Source: Pachypanchax playfairii (lineage: Eukaryota > Chordata > Actinopteri > Cyprinodontiformes > Aplocheilidae). From it: a stretch of 64,000 nucleotides of DNA. The translations under genes and the position numbers were made by a program. The notes under the pieces are model-generated. The model did not search any database and was not told the origin of the DNA. It worked only from the letters and a program-made list of their open reading frames with translations. Below, in pieces: positions 9,857-22,374 of this stretch. The stretch spans positions 690,290 through 754,289 of the forward strand of contig SSNP01000120.1 of NCBI GenBank assembly GCA_006937955.1, in the 5' to 3' direction. Each line of letters begins with the position of its first letter. Position 1 is the first letter of the stretch.

Positions 9857-12800
9857 TGTTTTACTTTTTTGACTTCAACTGACAGGTTTGTTGACCTCTA
9901 TGTTTTCGACAATCGTTGCAAAACAACATGGATCTTCCACTTAAAAATATAAACAAAAACAGCTTTGATTTTTTAAAAATTAGATTCTGTTTCCAAACAG
10001 CAAATGTGCACAAGTTCGTCTGAATTTGTTTATTGTACTTTTACTGCCTCAGCAGGAATATATTACTAATTTGTTGTAATTCAATGCTCTGTTTGCCTCC
10101 CACAGGCATTTTACAGATCTGTAAAACCCAAACAGTCCGTTAGTCGGACGCTAGAAATGATTTCAGGGAGTTTGAAGTGATCAGAGGGGGAATTTGTGGT
10201 TTGAAGATAAGTGGAAATGTAGATAAGACCAAAATTTGGGTCATGAGGCTTAAAGAACAGAATTTGTAATGTTCAGCCAGAGGTGCTGCTTTAGAAAATG
10301 AATATCTTTAACGATTTGGAGCTTTTAGAGAGAACTTTAAACTTGAGTGTGTGACTAAGGAAAATCATGTCCTTGTGGTTGACTGCAGATCATGATTTGA
10401 TTGGCAGTTTTCCATTATTTTGACTTTTGGATAACTCCTGGTAACATCAGCTGCTTGGTGTGGGATAAAATCAAGCTCATCGAGATCAGACATCAGTTCA
10501 GTACTCATGTGTTTAACTTACAAGTAAAAATACCTATGTTTTCTAATGCTAACTGAATGCTAACTTATTTGTTTTTTGAACTTTAGGAAGCGTAAAGGGC
10601 CTCCTGCTGCTGCTAGACTCAACACAAAGCCTGACGTGTATTTAAAAGTAAACGGTCCAGATTAATGACGGTGTTTGTGGTTCATGTGGGTCATCAGGAC
10701 ACTGCTGGGCTCTGTGCAAATCTTCCAGGCATGAATTGACATTAAAAAGTAGCAGAACTTCTGTTTGCAGACACAAGTTCATGTTAAATTAATATTATAG
10801 CTACTATGAAGTGTTTCTGTAAAGACGTAAATATGTATGCTCTTATCTGTTAAAGACACCTTCAGTTTGGAGAAGTAGAGTTTATGTTCGACTGATTAAC
10901 AGTCTTTAAGATGCCATAATGGGTCATGCTAATCATATTTTATAAACCTCTACACATACATCTGGAACTGCTCCATTTGAAACCGTCTATAAAAGGGAGG
11001 GACATCTGATATAATATTTTAATCTGACTGGATGACGAGCCAGCAAGTGTCTGCCTTTAAAGATTTGTCTTTAGCCAATCACAGTAAATCAAGCTCTTGC
11101 AACTCCATTCGGTAGTAAAACACACACATCGTTACCACTAAGAAAAACACAACACTTCTTTACCATCAAGAAATACACAAAGTTCTTACCTTTGCTCGTT
11201 TTTCAATGAAGAAATGGTCTCTAGTCCTAAAACAGATTTAATAGCCGCTTTTATGCGTACATCCACCGGCAGCCATGTTTGTTTTGCTTTGTCTGCTAGG
11301 GCACTTGCTGCCAATCATACCTGAACACCCGTCCGAAAGCACAATGCTAACACATGATTGGTCTGAAAATGTTTGGACCGAAATAGAAGGTTTTCAATGG
11401 AGCGATACAAGACGGATTTTCGTGGGTTTGGAAAACTCCAAATCTGGCTAGAGTCCATCTAACGTCCCACTGATGTTGAAAATAAAGTTACATTGTAACA
11501 GATCTTGATCTCAGCCAGCTGGGTGGTCGCTATATTCTGTCACTTTAAAAACGCTGGTCCGGACCGGAATCATTATTTACACGTTCAGACTTCCTGGTTC
11601 CATAACAAATCACATGTGAGTCTGCAAGGCTGCCAAGTCTTCAACACAAGCAGCTGGAATTCCACAACGATCAGCAGCATAAAGTAAGAAACCACCACAT
11701 CCTTCCAACTGAGCAGCCGAGCTGCACGTGATGGGGCATTCAAATGCACTTAGGAAAACTCAACGCTGAACAAATAGACCTTCAGACATTCCCAAAAACT
11801 GAACAAATACAAGAGAAACAAAAGGAGGATCAACATCAGAACTGGCAACCCAACATAAAAATCAGAGAGGGGAGGGGTAGAGTGGCTGAGAACAGACAGT
11901 TTTATTTTCTACATGAACTGCGGGACTCAGATTTGACAACAAGGTCTAATTCTTACATACTGTACCTTCGAGCATCCAATATTTGAATCTCTTGAAAGTT
12001 TTAGAAATGGGATTTTATAGATGACACTTTACTTTGATCTTGTCCCCACACGGACTAGCTGTTAGCTCATCAGTCCTCTTGGATGGAAACTCAGTCTTAG
12101 TCTGTAGATACAGGTTGCATAAATTCAGTTTCTTTCAGACTTTTCAATATCTGCAGTCTTTGGTCTGTTTTATTAAAGGATGTATGTTTAGTATAGGAGT
12201 GATTACACAGCAAAATAGCACCTGGTCCAAAAAATCATGGCACCCTCTAAATGTCAAGATTCTATAGTTTTTAAGGTTGAAAAGAAACTCTAAAACAGAA
12301 AAACACACACTTCATCACTAAGTAACACTCCTGATAGGGTGACATGTCACCAACTGCATACACACACATTCTTAGTCACTTATCCAGGTGTGTGTCTGAG
12401 TCTTTGCAGACTTTGGTTGTATCCATGGCAACTATGGCACAGTACCAGCATGGATTGAAAATAATGGTGATTAATTCTAAAAATACAGACAATGTCTCCC
12501 CATTGTGGGTTTTGGAAATCAAACAAGCATGTGTGTGTTTGTGACCAACATGCTTGTCCATCTCAATCAAAGTGACGCCAATTTCTGCATCGCTAATTAA
12601 CATAAAATTGGATCTTTGATCCTGCAAGCAAACATGGCTGAATGCATCTAGCACGTCAATGAAAATCAGACTAACACACACACACAGATAAATACTAGAT
12701 AAAGACTTGTCTTGCAGCAGAACCGGTTTGTGGATTTAGTGCTCGATTACTAAGCATTACACATATTGTTGTATTAAAAAGAACACACACACTAAATGTT

Positions 12801-12993
12801 GTAAATGTTGCATATGCACACATACAAAGTCCACATGGCTGATTGTTTGTTTTGTTTGTGTGTGGATCAGTCAAGCTTGTTCACCATGCCAGCTGATCCA
12901 GATGGCTCAGTCTTCACACAAACATCTCTTCATTCCTCTATTCCTTATCTAAGTTTGACACAGAGGGACATTTAGAAATTAAGTACCATAAAA

Positions 12994-13026
12994 GGGGGGA
13001 AGGGGTGGGGGTGGGGGGGGGGGGGG
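12994..13026 (+). repeat. G-rich run, potential G-quadruplex
   Basis: G-tracts of 6, 4, 5 and 14 separated by single- or double-base spacers lie on the plus strand. This satisfies the usual four-tract rule for intramolecular G-quadruplex DNA. Confidence 0.7.
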
Positions 13027-13167
13027 TTTCATGGTTCTGGTCCCTGTGTTTGTTTCGGGTTTAGTTTAAAGTGCATCTCTGTTGATTTCATATGATTTAT
13101 TCAGAGTTTTGGTCATGAAGTGTGTATATATTTATTGGAACTCAGAAGCTAAAATCAAAACAAATCA

Positions 13168-13182
13168 AGCGCCCCCTGGTGG
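13168..13182 (-). promoter_or_regulatory. CTCF-like motif, consensus match
   Basis: The minus strand reads CCACCAGGGGGCGCT, a full match to the vertebrate CTCF core. It converges on the plus-strand motif at 9842, the orientation seen at loop anchors. Function is inferred from the motif only. Confidence 0.4.
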
Positions 13183-13855
13183 CTATGTTTGTAAATTAAT
13201 AATTAAAAGGGATTTTTTAAATAAAATGACTAAAAAATACAAATATTTTTCCCAGATGTTTACTCCTGTTGACATATGTAGGTCTTAGCTCGCTGTCATC
13301 ATTATTATACATTTAGTTGTAAATGATTAACTGAAGGTTTGAAGGGTCGTGTGCTGCACAGACTCTGGTTCTACAACAATGACATGGATGTTCCTGTATA
13401 CTGGATGTTATGGAATTAGTTTATAACTCCAAAAGAAGGCGCAGATGCTTAATCCATCACTTTTTTATCTCTATGTGCTGGCATTTCCAGCTGAGTTTCA
13501 TTTGTAATCAACACACCTGTTGCCAGTCAGTCACCATCACTTTTTTCAGCTTTTAAATTGGACTTTCCAAAGAGGAGATTTGAAAAAGTTGGTTTCATTT
13601 GACTGATTTTTTTTCTCAACATTCGTCTCACGTTACCCTGATCTTGTCACCATCAAACTTCGACCAGAAATTTTAGTTGAAATGCCTTAAAAAAATGCTA
13701 GTTTTAGGAGAATCTTAAGTAATCATCTAAAATGTTCTTTTTCTGTACTTTGACATGTTGGTAATGTTGACGTTGTTGCAAAAGGTGTGGCATTGGTATT
13801 TTGTAAGAACAGAATTGATAGAGAAAGTTTCCTAAAATGACAAGAAACATAGAAT

Positions 13856-14383
13856 AAAGGCAGAATATGTAGAATTTTCAATATTAGTTTTTTTTTAAAT
13901 AAAGTAATACCATAATTAGAGAGCTAAACAACATGTTGTTTGCCATAATTTCATATGTGATTTATTTTTACATTAAGAGGTTATTGATCTTTTTTCATTT
14001 TTTGATGGTACGACAAACTTGTAGTACTTTTTTCCACCACTAGAGTGAGTATAAGCCAGTTTTAAGCCTGATCTGCTCGTTTACTACCGATGATTATTAT
14101 AAATGAGTATTGCAGAAGTTACAACATTATTATTTATAAGTTACTACGCAACTAATTTAATATTCAGCGAGAAGCAGAAACTTGTTACTCACCGGTTAAC
14201 TTGGAATTAAAAAGATAGACATCGAGTCTCTTGAGCGCTGCCGCGCTGTGTGACAGAGTGAGGAATAATACCCCTTTTATGCCACCATGTGGTGATTAGT
14301 GGAAGTGACGGGGTTGTGATTTTGCTCATTACTGCCACCTGGTGTTGGAAATAAATCCATTATTTTCTACATAGTATACCTTT
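13856..14383. mobile_element. MITE with AAAGGTATACTATGTAGAA-type ends
   Basis: The left end AAAGGCAGAATATGTAGAAT and the complement of the right end (AAAGGTATACTATGTAGAAA) are inverted copies. The interior includes GCCACCATGTGGTGATTAG and TGCCACCTGGTGTTGG. A degenerate TTAA/TAA target is possible on the left, but no clean target duplication is visible. Confidence 0.55.
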
Positions 14384-16092
14384 GTCAGATCCTCTTGCTT
14401 GTTTCTGTTTATTCTTGGTCAAGTATTTCCCTGTTCCCAGTAAGTAGGCTCGGCTTTGCTTTTGTTGTGCTTTGTGCCTGTATTAAGGTCCTTTCTGCCA
14501 CACGATTTAAGACAAGGGAGTAAGAAAGTGATTTAGAGGAAGAGGGGTATGGAAGTGGAGATGAGTGGAAATGAGATCGACTGAGTGAATTATGGCTCAC
14601 ATCAGAGGAAATGTCCTCCAGAGTGTAATCACTGCAAGCAGCCGCGCTCTCAGTGAAGAGCACGTAATGACACTTTTAATTAGTGTGTTTTTCTCTAAAA
14701 CTTCATACGATTGGGTTTGCTCGAAGACACTGGAGACACTGTGTCTTTTAATGATCTTCTCAGTGTTTTTCAAAGGAGGACGTCTCAAAAAGTGTCACAA
14801 AATGTTCACAGTGAAGTTAGTGAATTCAAATTGTAAATGTTCCTTAAATCTTTTAATTTGAAGTCAAAAACAAATGAAGATCATTAGAACAGTGGCATCT
14901 CATGCCATCTCTTTTTTATGTACTGGATTTTTTTATACAGTAAAAATAAGTGATTTCTCTTTAAAACAAAAATTTTAGCTTTCACAACAAATCTATCACA
15001 AACATATTCACCATATTTTCACAAAGGCACATGACAAACTGTTGTTCCTTCCCCTGATTATTTACTGTGTGGATTTCAGTCACTGATTTGAACGTCTTCA
15101 TTAAACTCTTAACATCGCCATCTTTACACTAAGTGCAATTAAAATTAATCAGGACATAAATGCAAACTGTGTTTAGACTTAATGTTTTTTTTTTAATATT
15201 TTTATAACACAGCAATGTGTAATAACACATTGTTTACCATCAGTAAAACATTAAAAATACATTCACAGAAACTGACTGCAACTGTCTGTGTTCTAAACCA
15301 AAACCTCCTCCAGGGGGCAGCACTGAGCTTTGTTTAAAAACAGGCTGAATAACAGCAATAAGAAACTGCACAGCTATGCTTTAAACACACAGACTTAAGC
15401 ATCCATTAAAGGAATATGGAGTGTAGCATAAACCCATGAACTTGCACTTGTTCAGTCATTCTCATGATTTGAAGTGCTTGTTGGGAGGAACATTGCAGAC
15501 TGTTTCCACACCAGCAGCCACGTTAATTAACAGATTCCTTCTTGTTTCTTCACAGTTGTCATATGAGTTTCACTGCATCCACTTAAAGTCGTAAAGAAAA
15601 ATATTCAAACTGCTTCTCCCATAGATTAAACGTCCTCCACTTCCTGCACGGATTAACGTAAAGAAATGTTAATGGGAAAATGTATTTTTAACTTATCAAA
15701 ATGTTCATTAATGTTTTTTTTTCAAATCCAGACATTGTTTGTCTTGTATTCAGAAGAGAAAGTTTACTGATAAACTCGGTTACATCAATGTTAACCCAAA
15801 CAATGAGCAGACTGTTGGTAAATTTTGGACCAGTGTAGCCTACAAGACTAATAATCACTCATCCAAACTGGGCCTAAAGGGTAAAAAGTAATACCAGATT
15901 GAAGTTGGACTAAGATGCTAATGAGAGAAGATGTAGGACTTTTAAAACATGTTCAAAACAAAATAAACCAATCTGTGTAGTGAGTTTTGGATTTTATTAT
16001 TCCTTTATATTGTAGAATTCCACTATGAACCCACTTTGCAAATGTAACCAAACCATAACACACAGCTCCAAATTTGGTTCAGACACCAGGAC
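14384..16092. other. Non-coding stretch with a possible conserved non-coding element
   Basis: The segment 14560-14770 is repeat-free, balanced in composition and carries TTTTAATTAG and CACTTTTAATTAGTG homeodomain-like sites, so it is a candidate conserved element. The rest is AT-rich with no gene. Cross-species alignment would be needed to confirm conservation. Confidence 0.3.
15307..15321 (+). promoter_or_regulatory. CTCF-like motif
   Basis: CCTCCAGGGGGCAGC fits the degenerate CTCF core on the plus strand. Motif match only. Confidence 0.3.
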
Positions 16093-16427
16093 TTAACCCT
16101 GTAAGACCCAACTTATTAAAAAATAGCCAGAAAATTCTAATTATTTGGAACTGGGATGTTTAGGAAGCCTTAGAACAAAATTCACAAACGTTTTTTGATG
16201 TATCATGTTATTTATAATAGATTTTTTTTGTATCACATTTATTACATTGGCCGTCTTTACGGTTTAATTGTAATATAAAAAATGAGTTAATAATAATGCA
16301 TTCATCCATATAATAATGATGATTTAACCTGGAAAAAAAGGCAAGTGGATCATTTACTGGGAGAAACCATGTTGGAAATGATCAAAACTATGTAGCAAAT
16401 ATGATACAAGTGGCATTATAGGGTTAA
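16093..16427. mobile_element. PiggyBac-like MITE
   Basis: TTAA-CCCTGTAA at the left mirrors TTATAGGG-TTAA at the right. This gives a TTAA duplication with CCCT..AGGG termini, the hallmark of piggyBac elements. It is 327 bp between the TTAA sites. The interior is AT-rich with no coding potential. Confidence 0.75.
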
Positions 16428-17049
16428 CCGTCTAGAAAAAAACAAGAAATCTATTAAATAGATTATTCAGAGAAATCTCACATGGTGGATTTAACCTACT
16501 CGCCCTGAAATAATGTGCTAAGTTGCGTTAGCTTTCATACTACCAGTTGCTGATGGTTCGCACGGCCACATCACTTAAGTTTCAGCAAACACAATAGTGG
16601 AATCTGTGCATGCAGCTGAGCATCATGGGGCTTTGTTTTGGATTTTTATATCTAAATTTACAAGAGAGTTACAACCATTTCAAAGAACGAGTGCTAGAAG
16701 ACTCAGATCAGTTTTTACTTTGTTCCACACATGTTCAAAGAAGAGCACAACATTTGAGCCAATGGCAGCTACTTCCACAGTGAAAACAGACTGTCACACG
16801 TATGAGTGCTGGAGGAGCGACACGCTTGCTAGTGTTAATGTGTGCTAACATTGGTTCAACCATCCCAGAGTTCCTATTTAGCCACTTACTCGAATGCACA
16901 AGCTAAAAAAAGCTCCAATAAAACGTAGTTATAATGTCAGTAAACACCACCGGATTGAAAACGAATTGAAGGAGAAATAGCTGAAAGGGTTAAAAGTGTT
17001 AGAGGCTGTGAGTTTTCTTCGGTTTGGGGTTTTGCCAGGGTCTCCTGTC
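16428..17049. other. Non-coding stretch, no identified feature
   Basis: Short frames around 16597-16848 lack splice context or recognisable motifs. Nothing assignable. Confidence 0.45.
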
Positions 17050-18180
17050 TATTGTTTATTTTGGGGTTCAAGTTATCATAGTTAATATATAAGTGTCTAG
17101 TTGTTAGTTTGTCTTGATTGGTTTTAACAGTCACAGTCCTTATTTGGTCACATCATTTCCTGTTCTGCACCTCTTGTTTATTATAGTGATTGTCTGCACC
17201 TGTGTCTTGTTAGATCTGGCACTATTTAAGCTGGTGGTTTTCCACAGTCTAGTGCCAGATCGTTGCTCACTGTTTGTGTCTAACAGCTGTTGATCCTTTC
17301 ATAGGTTCATGGGTTTATAGTTTTATCGTTCCACAGTTATAGTCACTTTATGTTGCGTACCGACCTTTGCCTGTGTTTAGACTACTGAGTTCCGCCTACG
17401 TCTGCCTGTACTTTCGCTTGGATTTTGAATCACCCAGTTTTTTGGACTTTACACTGCTTCCTGACCACGGCCTGCTTGCTCCCTAACAGACTGTGAGTTA
17501 ACTTCCTTGTTTTCGTCTTTTGGAATTTTCAGTACTGGATTTTAGAGGTGTGCATCTCTACCTGCCTCACGATTCGATCCGATTCCGATTATCTGCCTAA
17601 AGATTCGATTTAATTCTGCAATACATCACGATTCTTCGCACTCAATTTTTCAATAACTTACTACAAGCAGTCGGATATTGTTTTGAATTCTTTTTTATTA
17701 CGGTATACCTGACAAAACATAAATCTTTCCACTGAAGTGAACGACCATTTTTAAAGTGTGCTGCCTATTACTTAAATAAAAAAAATGTATGTATAAAAAA
17801 TAAAATTTTCAGTCCAGCAGCTATAAGACAGGATTCTACATTTCACATGTAGTATACCAAAACAAATAGCATAGGCTTATTCTGTCTATTTAAAAGTGCA
17901 AATATTCAAATAAAACAATTCCTTGTTTTTCATTCAAAGTGTGCTGGATAAAACATTTTTAGCAGCTTAAAGACAAGGACACTTGAGAACCTGGATTGAG
18001 TGGGAATCACGATTATGTCACATGCTGCATCGATGCAGAATCGTGCACGGCCGAATCGCGATGCATCTTAGAATCGATCATTTTTCCCACCTCTAGTGGA
18101 TTTTGTCTCCCACAGAGAAACTCATCACCAGTGTTTTGTCTCACATTTGTTTAATAAACTTTTTCTCCTAAACCAAGCCA
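17050..18180 (+). mobile_element. Possible retroelement (LTR-like) sequence split by a hAT element
   Basis: It carries a TATA-like CACTATTTAAGCTGG at 17220, a T-rich and GC-mixed leader-like region with TTCCTGACCACGGCCTGCTT, and an AATAAA signal near 18152 (TTTAATAAACTTTTTC). The two halves are separated by the hAT element at 17543-18095. I recognise the style of fish retroelement termini but could not fix the ends or a family. Confidence 0.3.
17543..18095. mobile_element. Non-autonomous hAT element
   Basis: It starts TAGAGGTGTGCATC and ends TTTCCCACCTCTA. The flanking 8-mers CTGGATTT (17535-17542) and GTGGATTT (18096-18103) are a target duplication with one mismatch. Sub-terminal ACGATTCGATCCGATT and CATCGATGCAGAATCG blocks are as in fish hAT MITEs. 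Confidence 0.8.
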
Positions 18181-18199
18181 TGCCATTCTCGCCTCATTG

Positions 18200-19780
18200 C
18201 ACTTGAGATCAGCCACAGCCGCCGTGTTCATGACAAACAAGACAGTGGGCAGTGTGGTTCTCATGTGTGCCTATACGGTGGCAGAAAGCATCCTGCCGTG
18301 GTCTTCCTGTGTACCTTTCCTGCCGCCACACTTCTGATTCACACTCCTTTAATTGGCTTTTTAACCACCAGGCTGCGTGGGAGTAATGAGCAGAGTCATA
18401 AAAGGTGATAAATGTTGGCAACTTTGTACCGGTGTGACTCAGACCGGGTCTGGCAGCATCCAAAGGCCATTGCATGTTTTTTTTTGACATTCCTCAGTTT
18501 ACAACAAATTTGCCTTTCTAGAATAGGCACACTAATTTTACTTAAGCAGGTACATACATGTTAAAATATTACACAATTTACTTGTGTGGTTAAATTACAA
18601 ATCCTCAGTGGCATGCATTCAGAGCCTGACCCGGTCATTTGTTTGACACCTTAATTACTTTGCCCTTCTTGTGATGCATTTCAACTCATCACCTGGTGTA
18701 GGAGCTGTTACCTCGCACAGAGGCTCTTTATCTCCTCTGACCTTTGTTTTGACTTGGTCGTAATGAGGCAGCGCTTGAAGCCTGGATCCTTTTGATAACA
18801 GCACCCAGGAATACAGCAAGCGCTCACTGCAGTCTGTAAATCAGCTTTACTGCACAACTTTTATGAACGCGGAGTATAAACACAAGGTAGTCAGAAGTGA
18901 CAGCATTGTTTCAGACGTATGGAAACGAGTCTGCTGAGGGCTGAATTGATTCTCACAGCTTTTAATTCACCATTACAACTAGACAATTCTCTCTTACAAA
19001 CATGTGAAAGATTTATTTTATCAGGAATCTGTAACAGTATGATGGGGATACAATGAATGGATATCTTCTGTTGACCCATTCACGTGAATCTGTGTCCTCC
19101 GCACTGATGAATAAGTCAAAAAGGCCTAAAACACATATTACACCTTACTAATGTTAATACAACTCAATATTCAGATCTTTTTTTTTTTTTGTTTATAATA
19201 AAATAGCTGAACTGTTCTTCAAAGTAAACCTGTAGGGATTCCGGTTTTTCTTTTTCTCTGACCACTGAACCAAACAGTAGAACGTTTATTTTCAGACCAT
19301 TTTCTGAGAAGGACTGAGTGAAAAGAAGTTGTTTTTTTTTTTCTAAATCTACCCAGTGATGCCCAGAGGCTTGTGTCTGTCCTTCATCCAATCCCTCTAT
19401 ATTTCCTTCCCTTTTGATGACACTGCTGTTATATAAGCGAAGGAGAAAAGGTGGCACCAGTGCTGAAACACAACTCTATATGAAGTCAAAAAGATTCCTG
19501 TTGGGTAAAAAAATGGTTCAGTACCTTAAAATACACAAGAAGACCAATATAAACACCTCAGATTATGGGTGAACTTTCACTCATTTAAATTAAAAGGTCA
19601 ACTTTCTTGACCATTAAAAACCAATATTAATTTTTTTGTACTTGCTCTTGCAAATTGAACAGCAGTCGTACCAAATTCTTAGGAAACTGTGCCCACGAAT
19701 GTCTACAGACTGCACATTTCATAGAAGCAGGGACATTCGTACAAACTAGGGCAGTAGTCAAGAAATGCTAAATAAAGCAA
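18200..19780. other. Non-coding stretch with a candidate conserved element
   Basis: The stretch 18600-18860 is repeat-free and of even composition, with homeodomain-like TTAATTACTT and dense short motifs, unlike the surrounding repeats. It could be a conserved non-coding element of the intron, which is a guess from composition. Poly-T runs lie at 19180 and 19330. No gene found. Confidence 0.3.
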
Positions 19781-20395
19781 AGTTCTGTCCTGTGCAACGA
19801 TTAGTTGACTAAAAAAACACACAATGTTTTACATTTTGATTGAACATTTATTAAACAACTGTCATAGAACATTTATAAAACAACAACAAAAAACATAAAT
19901 AATACATAAAGCTATAATAATGATGCAATTCTTTAAAAGTGATTTTTAACTACAAAGTGAGGAACTCTGTCCAGTCACAAACGTGTACCTGATCGCACCA
20001 CACGCTACAAAAAAATCTAACTGCTAAAACTGCCAGACATTGTGTCGACTACAGCCAAAACAAGTAGCGTTCTAGCTGAGTACAGTAAAACTACCTATAT
20101 TCCTTACTGAGCATGAAGCAGCATCCATACGGTTCCTGAGTGTTCTACGATGCGCTAAACTGTGTTACAAAATAACCTCAATAAAAACATTTAAAGTTGG
20201 GGATAAATTATATATTATTATTATATATATTATATATATTTAGAATACAGTAATATATAACTGTGTATAAAGGAAAAATTATCAAGGAGTAAATCAAAAT
20301 TGAAATGAAAATGCCTTTATTGGTTGAAAAAAAATATGCAACTGGTCGACCAATGAGAATGTCAGTCGAGCAGGACGACTAAAGTTGACAGTCCT
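19781..20395. mobile_element. Non-autonomous hAT element, same family as 35108-35813
   Basis: It shares with the 35-kb copy the terminal blocks GATTAGTTGACTAAAAAA at the left and CGACTAAAGTTGACAG at the right. The internal blocks CACACGCTACAAAAAAAT and AGCAGCATCCATACGG are also shared. Flanks AAAGCAAA / AGTGCAAA are a weak 8-bp duplication with two mismatches, so this is the older or more decayed copy. Confidence 0.65.
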
Positions 20396-20477
20396 AGTGC
20401 AAACCCTTTGTTCACACGGGTCATTGTGACCGGTCCTGTTGGAAAAAGATTTATAAACATATACAAAAAATTTATAA

Positions 20478-21104
20478 CTAAAGAGGCCATTTCACACAAA
20501 TTTCAGGACTTTGTGGTTATTTCGTTAGTATTAACCAGTAATATGAAACATTTTATATCTAAAAAATGTTAGGAAACACTGATTAACAGACCTTTCAATC
20601 TATCTGCGTCAAAATTCGTCAGGCTTCGGGCTCCAACTCCGTCCGTCCGTCCGTCCGTCTTCTTCCGCTTATCCGGGGTCGGGTCGCGGGGGCAGCTGTC
20701 TAAGCAGGGCAGCCCAGACTTCCCTCTCCCCGGCCACAACCGCCAGCTCATCCGGGGGGATCCCAAGGCGTTCCCAGGCCAGCCAGGAGACGTAGTCCCT
20801 CCAGCGTGTCCTGGGTCTTCCCTGGGGCCTCCGTCCCGGGACAGAGGCTCCAACTCATTAATATTCATTATTTGAATTTGCTGGACTCAGATTGGCTAAC
20901 ATACTAGCCTATGAGAGCAAGGTTTACTGTTTCCTGCCCCGCTGCACATGGCAACACCAGGCGTTCCCTCTTCCTGTTTGCTACGTCTTATGCTAAAGCT
21001 TTTAGCCAGCAGCATGCTAGGCGTGATTTCAACTGCGGGAGCTGCTGAATACTAACGAACAAAGGAGCTGTAAACAAACAGATACAGGCCGTTCGGACTC
21101 GGGA
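20478..21104 (+). mobile_element. TTAA MITE family A, copy A4, 3'-truncated
   Basis: The left end CTAA-AGAGGCCATTTCACAC is followed by the usual interior up to GTTCGGACTCGGGA, where the similarity stops; the right third is missing. A LINE fragment is inserted at 20640-20845 and duplicates 11 bp of the MITE. It keeps the CCAAT-like and CAGCAGCATGCTAGGCGTG blocks. Confidence 0.85.
20640..20845 (-). mobile_element. 5'-truncated Rex-type LINE 3' end
   Basis: On the minus strand one frame reads a reverse-transcriptase ORF C-terminus: GRPRTRWRDYVSWLAWERLG, then PPDEL, VAGEREVWAALLRQLPPRPDPG and a stop. This tail is common to Rex-type fish LINEs. After it comes GGATAAGCGGAAGAAGACGG and a short (GACG)n tail. 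The insert is flanked by an exact 11-bp repeat GGCTCCAACTC (20629-20639 and 20846-20856), as expected for target-primed insertion. Rex3 is my best guess for the family. Confidence 0.8.
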
Positions 21105-22009
21105 CAAATATGGTTGCCCCACACATGACAGCTGCTATTATAAACAATTTTTTCATTGTTGTTTAAGTCAGATTGATCTTAATAAACCAGACCTAGTCGT
21201 AACACTGTACAGCCTTTACCTTTAGAAAACATGTTGCTCCAACAGAAGACATAATGTTATTTTCGGGAAGTCCGTTAAATTGGGTATTACATCATTTATC
21301 ATCAGCTGTAAATGAAACTTTGCAAGTTTTAGACAAGCACCATTATGGACTTTGTATTATCAGTGTGTGTATAAGAGGTAAAAGATCATTTTAAAAATTT
21401 ATTTTGGAGGTATTTTTGTACCAGTTTGTAGTTTCTTTGTCTTTATACAATATAAATGTGTTACCGTTTACATTTCTAGTATCTTCTACACCAGGGGGTT
21501 TAGCTCTAAAACTATGGTTTGGTCCTGAAAATGATCAGATTTAACGACACCCGTGTTGCTTCTCTTTTTCATCAACATGCGTTCTGAAGCACTAACGGTG
21601 TATTTTGGATTAAAGCCTGAATCCCTTGAGGCTTACAGGCTGTGAAAAACCTTGTTAGATCGATGATTCTTCCGTCTTGTGTTGATGTTGCTGCGAGAGC
21701 CGTGAGAAATCCTCGTCACACAATCACAGCAACAGCAGCGTCTCAGAGGTTCAACAGGAGATGAGGTAGTTAACACGTTTCTCCCTCTAGATCTGCTATT
21801 TACAGTCATTTGTGCCACATTTTTAGAAACTCCTGAGGCTAGTTAGACACTAGCACATTTCACACACGAACACACTCACCCACACAGGATCCCATATTTA
21901 ACTTTGTAAAGTTCCAATATTTAAAAACCCAATGTTTGATTAGGCATCTGTAAAGGGACAGATTATAGTAAGTAATTGGGACAGTTTTGACTGAAACATT
22001 TTTTTTTAA
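21105..22009. other. Non-coding stretch, no identified feature
   Basis: Mixed composition. No repeat terminus, RNA gene or splice-flanked frame recognised. Confidence 0.5.
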
Positions 22010-22011
22010 TA

Positions 22012-22211
22012 CAGTGGGGCAAAAAAGTATTTAGTCAGCCACCAATTGTGTAAGTTCTCCCACTTAAAAAGATCAGAGAGGCCTGTAATTTTCATCATAG
22101 GTATACCTCAACTATGAGAGACAAAATGAGGAAAAAAAATCCAGAAAATCACATTGTCTGATTTTTAAAGAATTTATTTGCAAATTATGGTGGAAAATAA
22201 GTATTTGGTCA
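22012..22211 (+). repeat. Left inverted repeat of the Tc1 element
   Basis: 200 bp, running from CAGTGGGGCA to TATTTGGTCA. It matches the complement of 23414-23614 base for base except for one missing A near the outer end (GTATTTAG here, GTAATTTAG in the complement of the other end). Confidence 0.95.
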
Positions 22212-22374
22212 CCTACAAACAAGTAAGATTTCTGGCTTTCACAGACCTGTAACTTCTTTAAGAGGCTCCTCGGTCCTCCACTCGTTACCTGTATTAATGG
22301 CACCTGTGTGAACTCGTTATCAGTATAAAAGACACCTGTTCACAACCTCAAACAGTCACGCTCCAAACTCCACT

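Larger units (their letters stand above)
9668..13855. other. Long non-coding stretch with few repeats
   Basis: It holds two CTCF-like motifs and a G-run, listed separately. The segment around 10980-11470 reads like part of a multicopy fish repeat (GACGGATTTTCGTGGGTTTG, CAAATCTGGCTAGAG), but I could not pair its ends. CA/TG-rich patches lie around 12300-12860. No exon or RNA gene was found. Confidence 0.45.

Noticed and set aside
10980..11470. Possible multicopy fish repeat
   Set aside because: Wording feels familiar but no terminal pair, duplication or second copy is present in the window.
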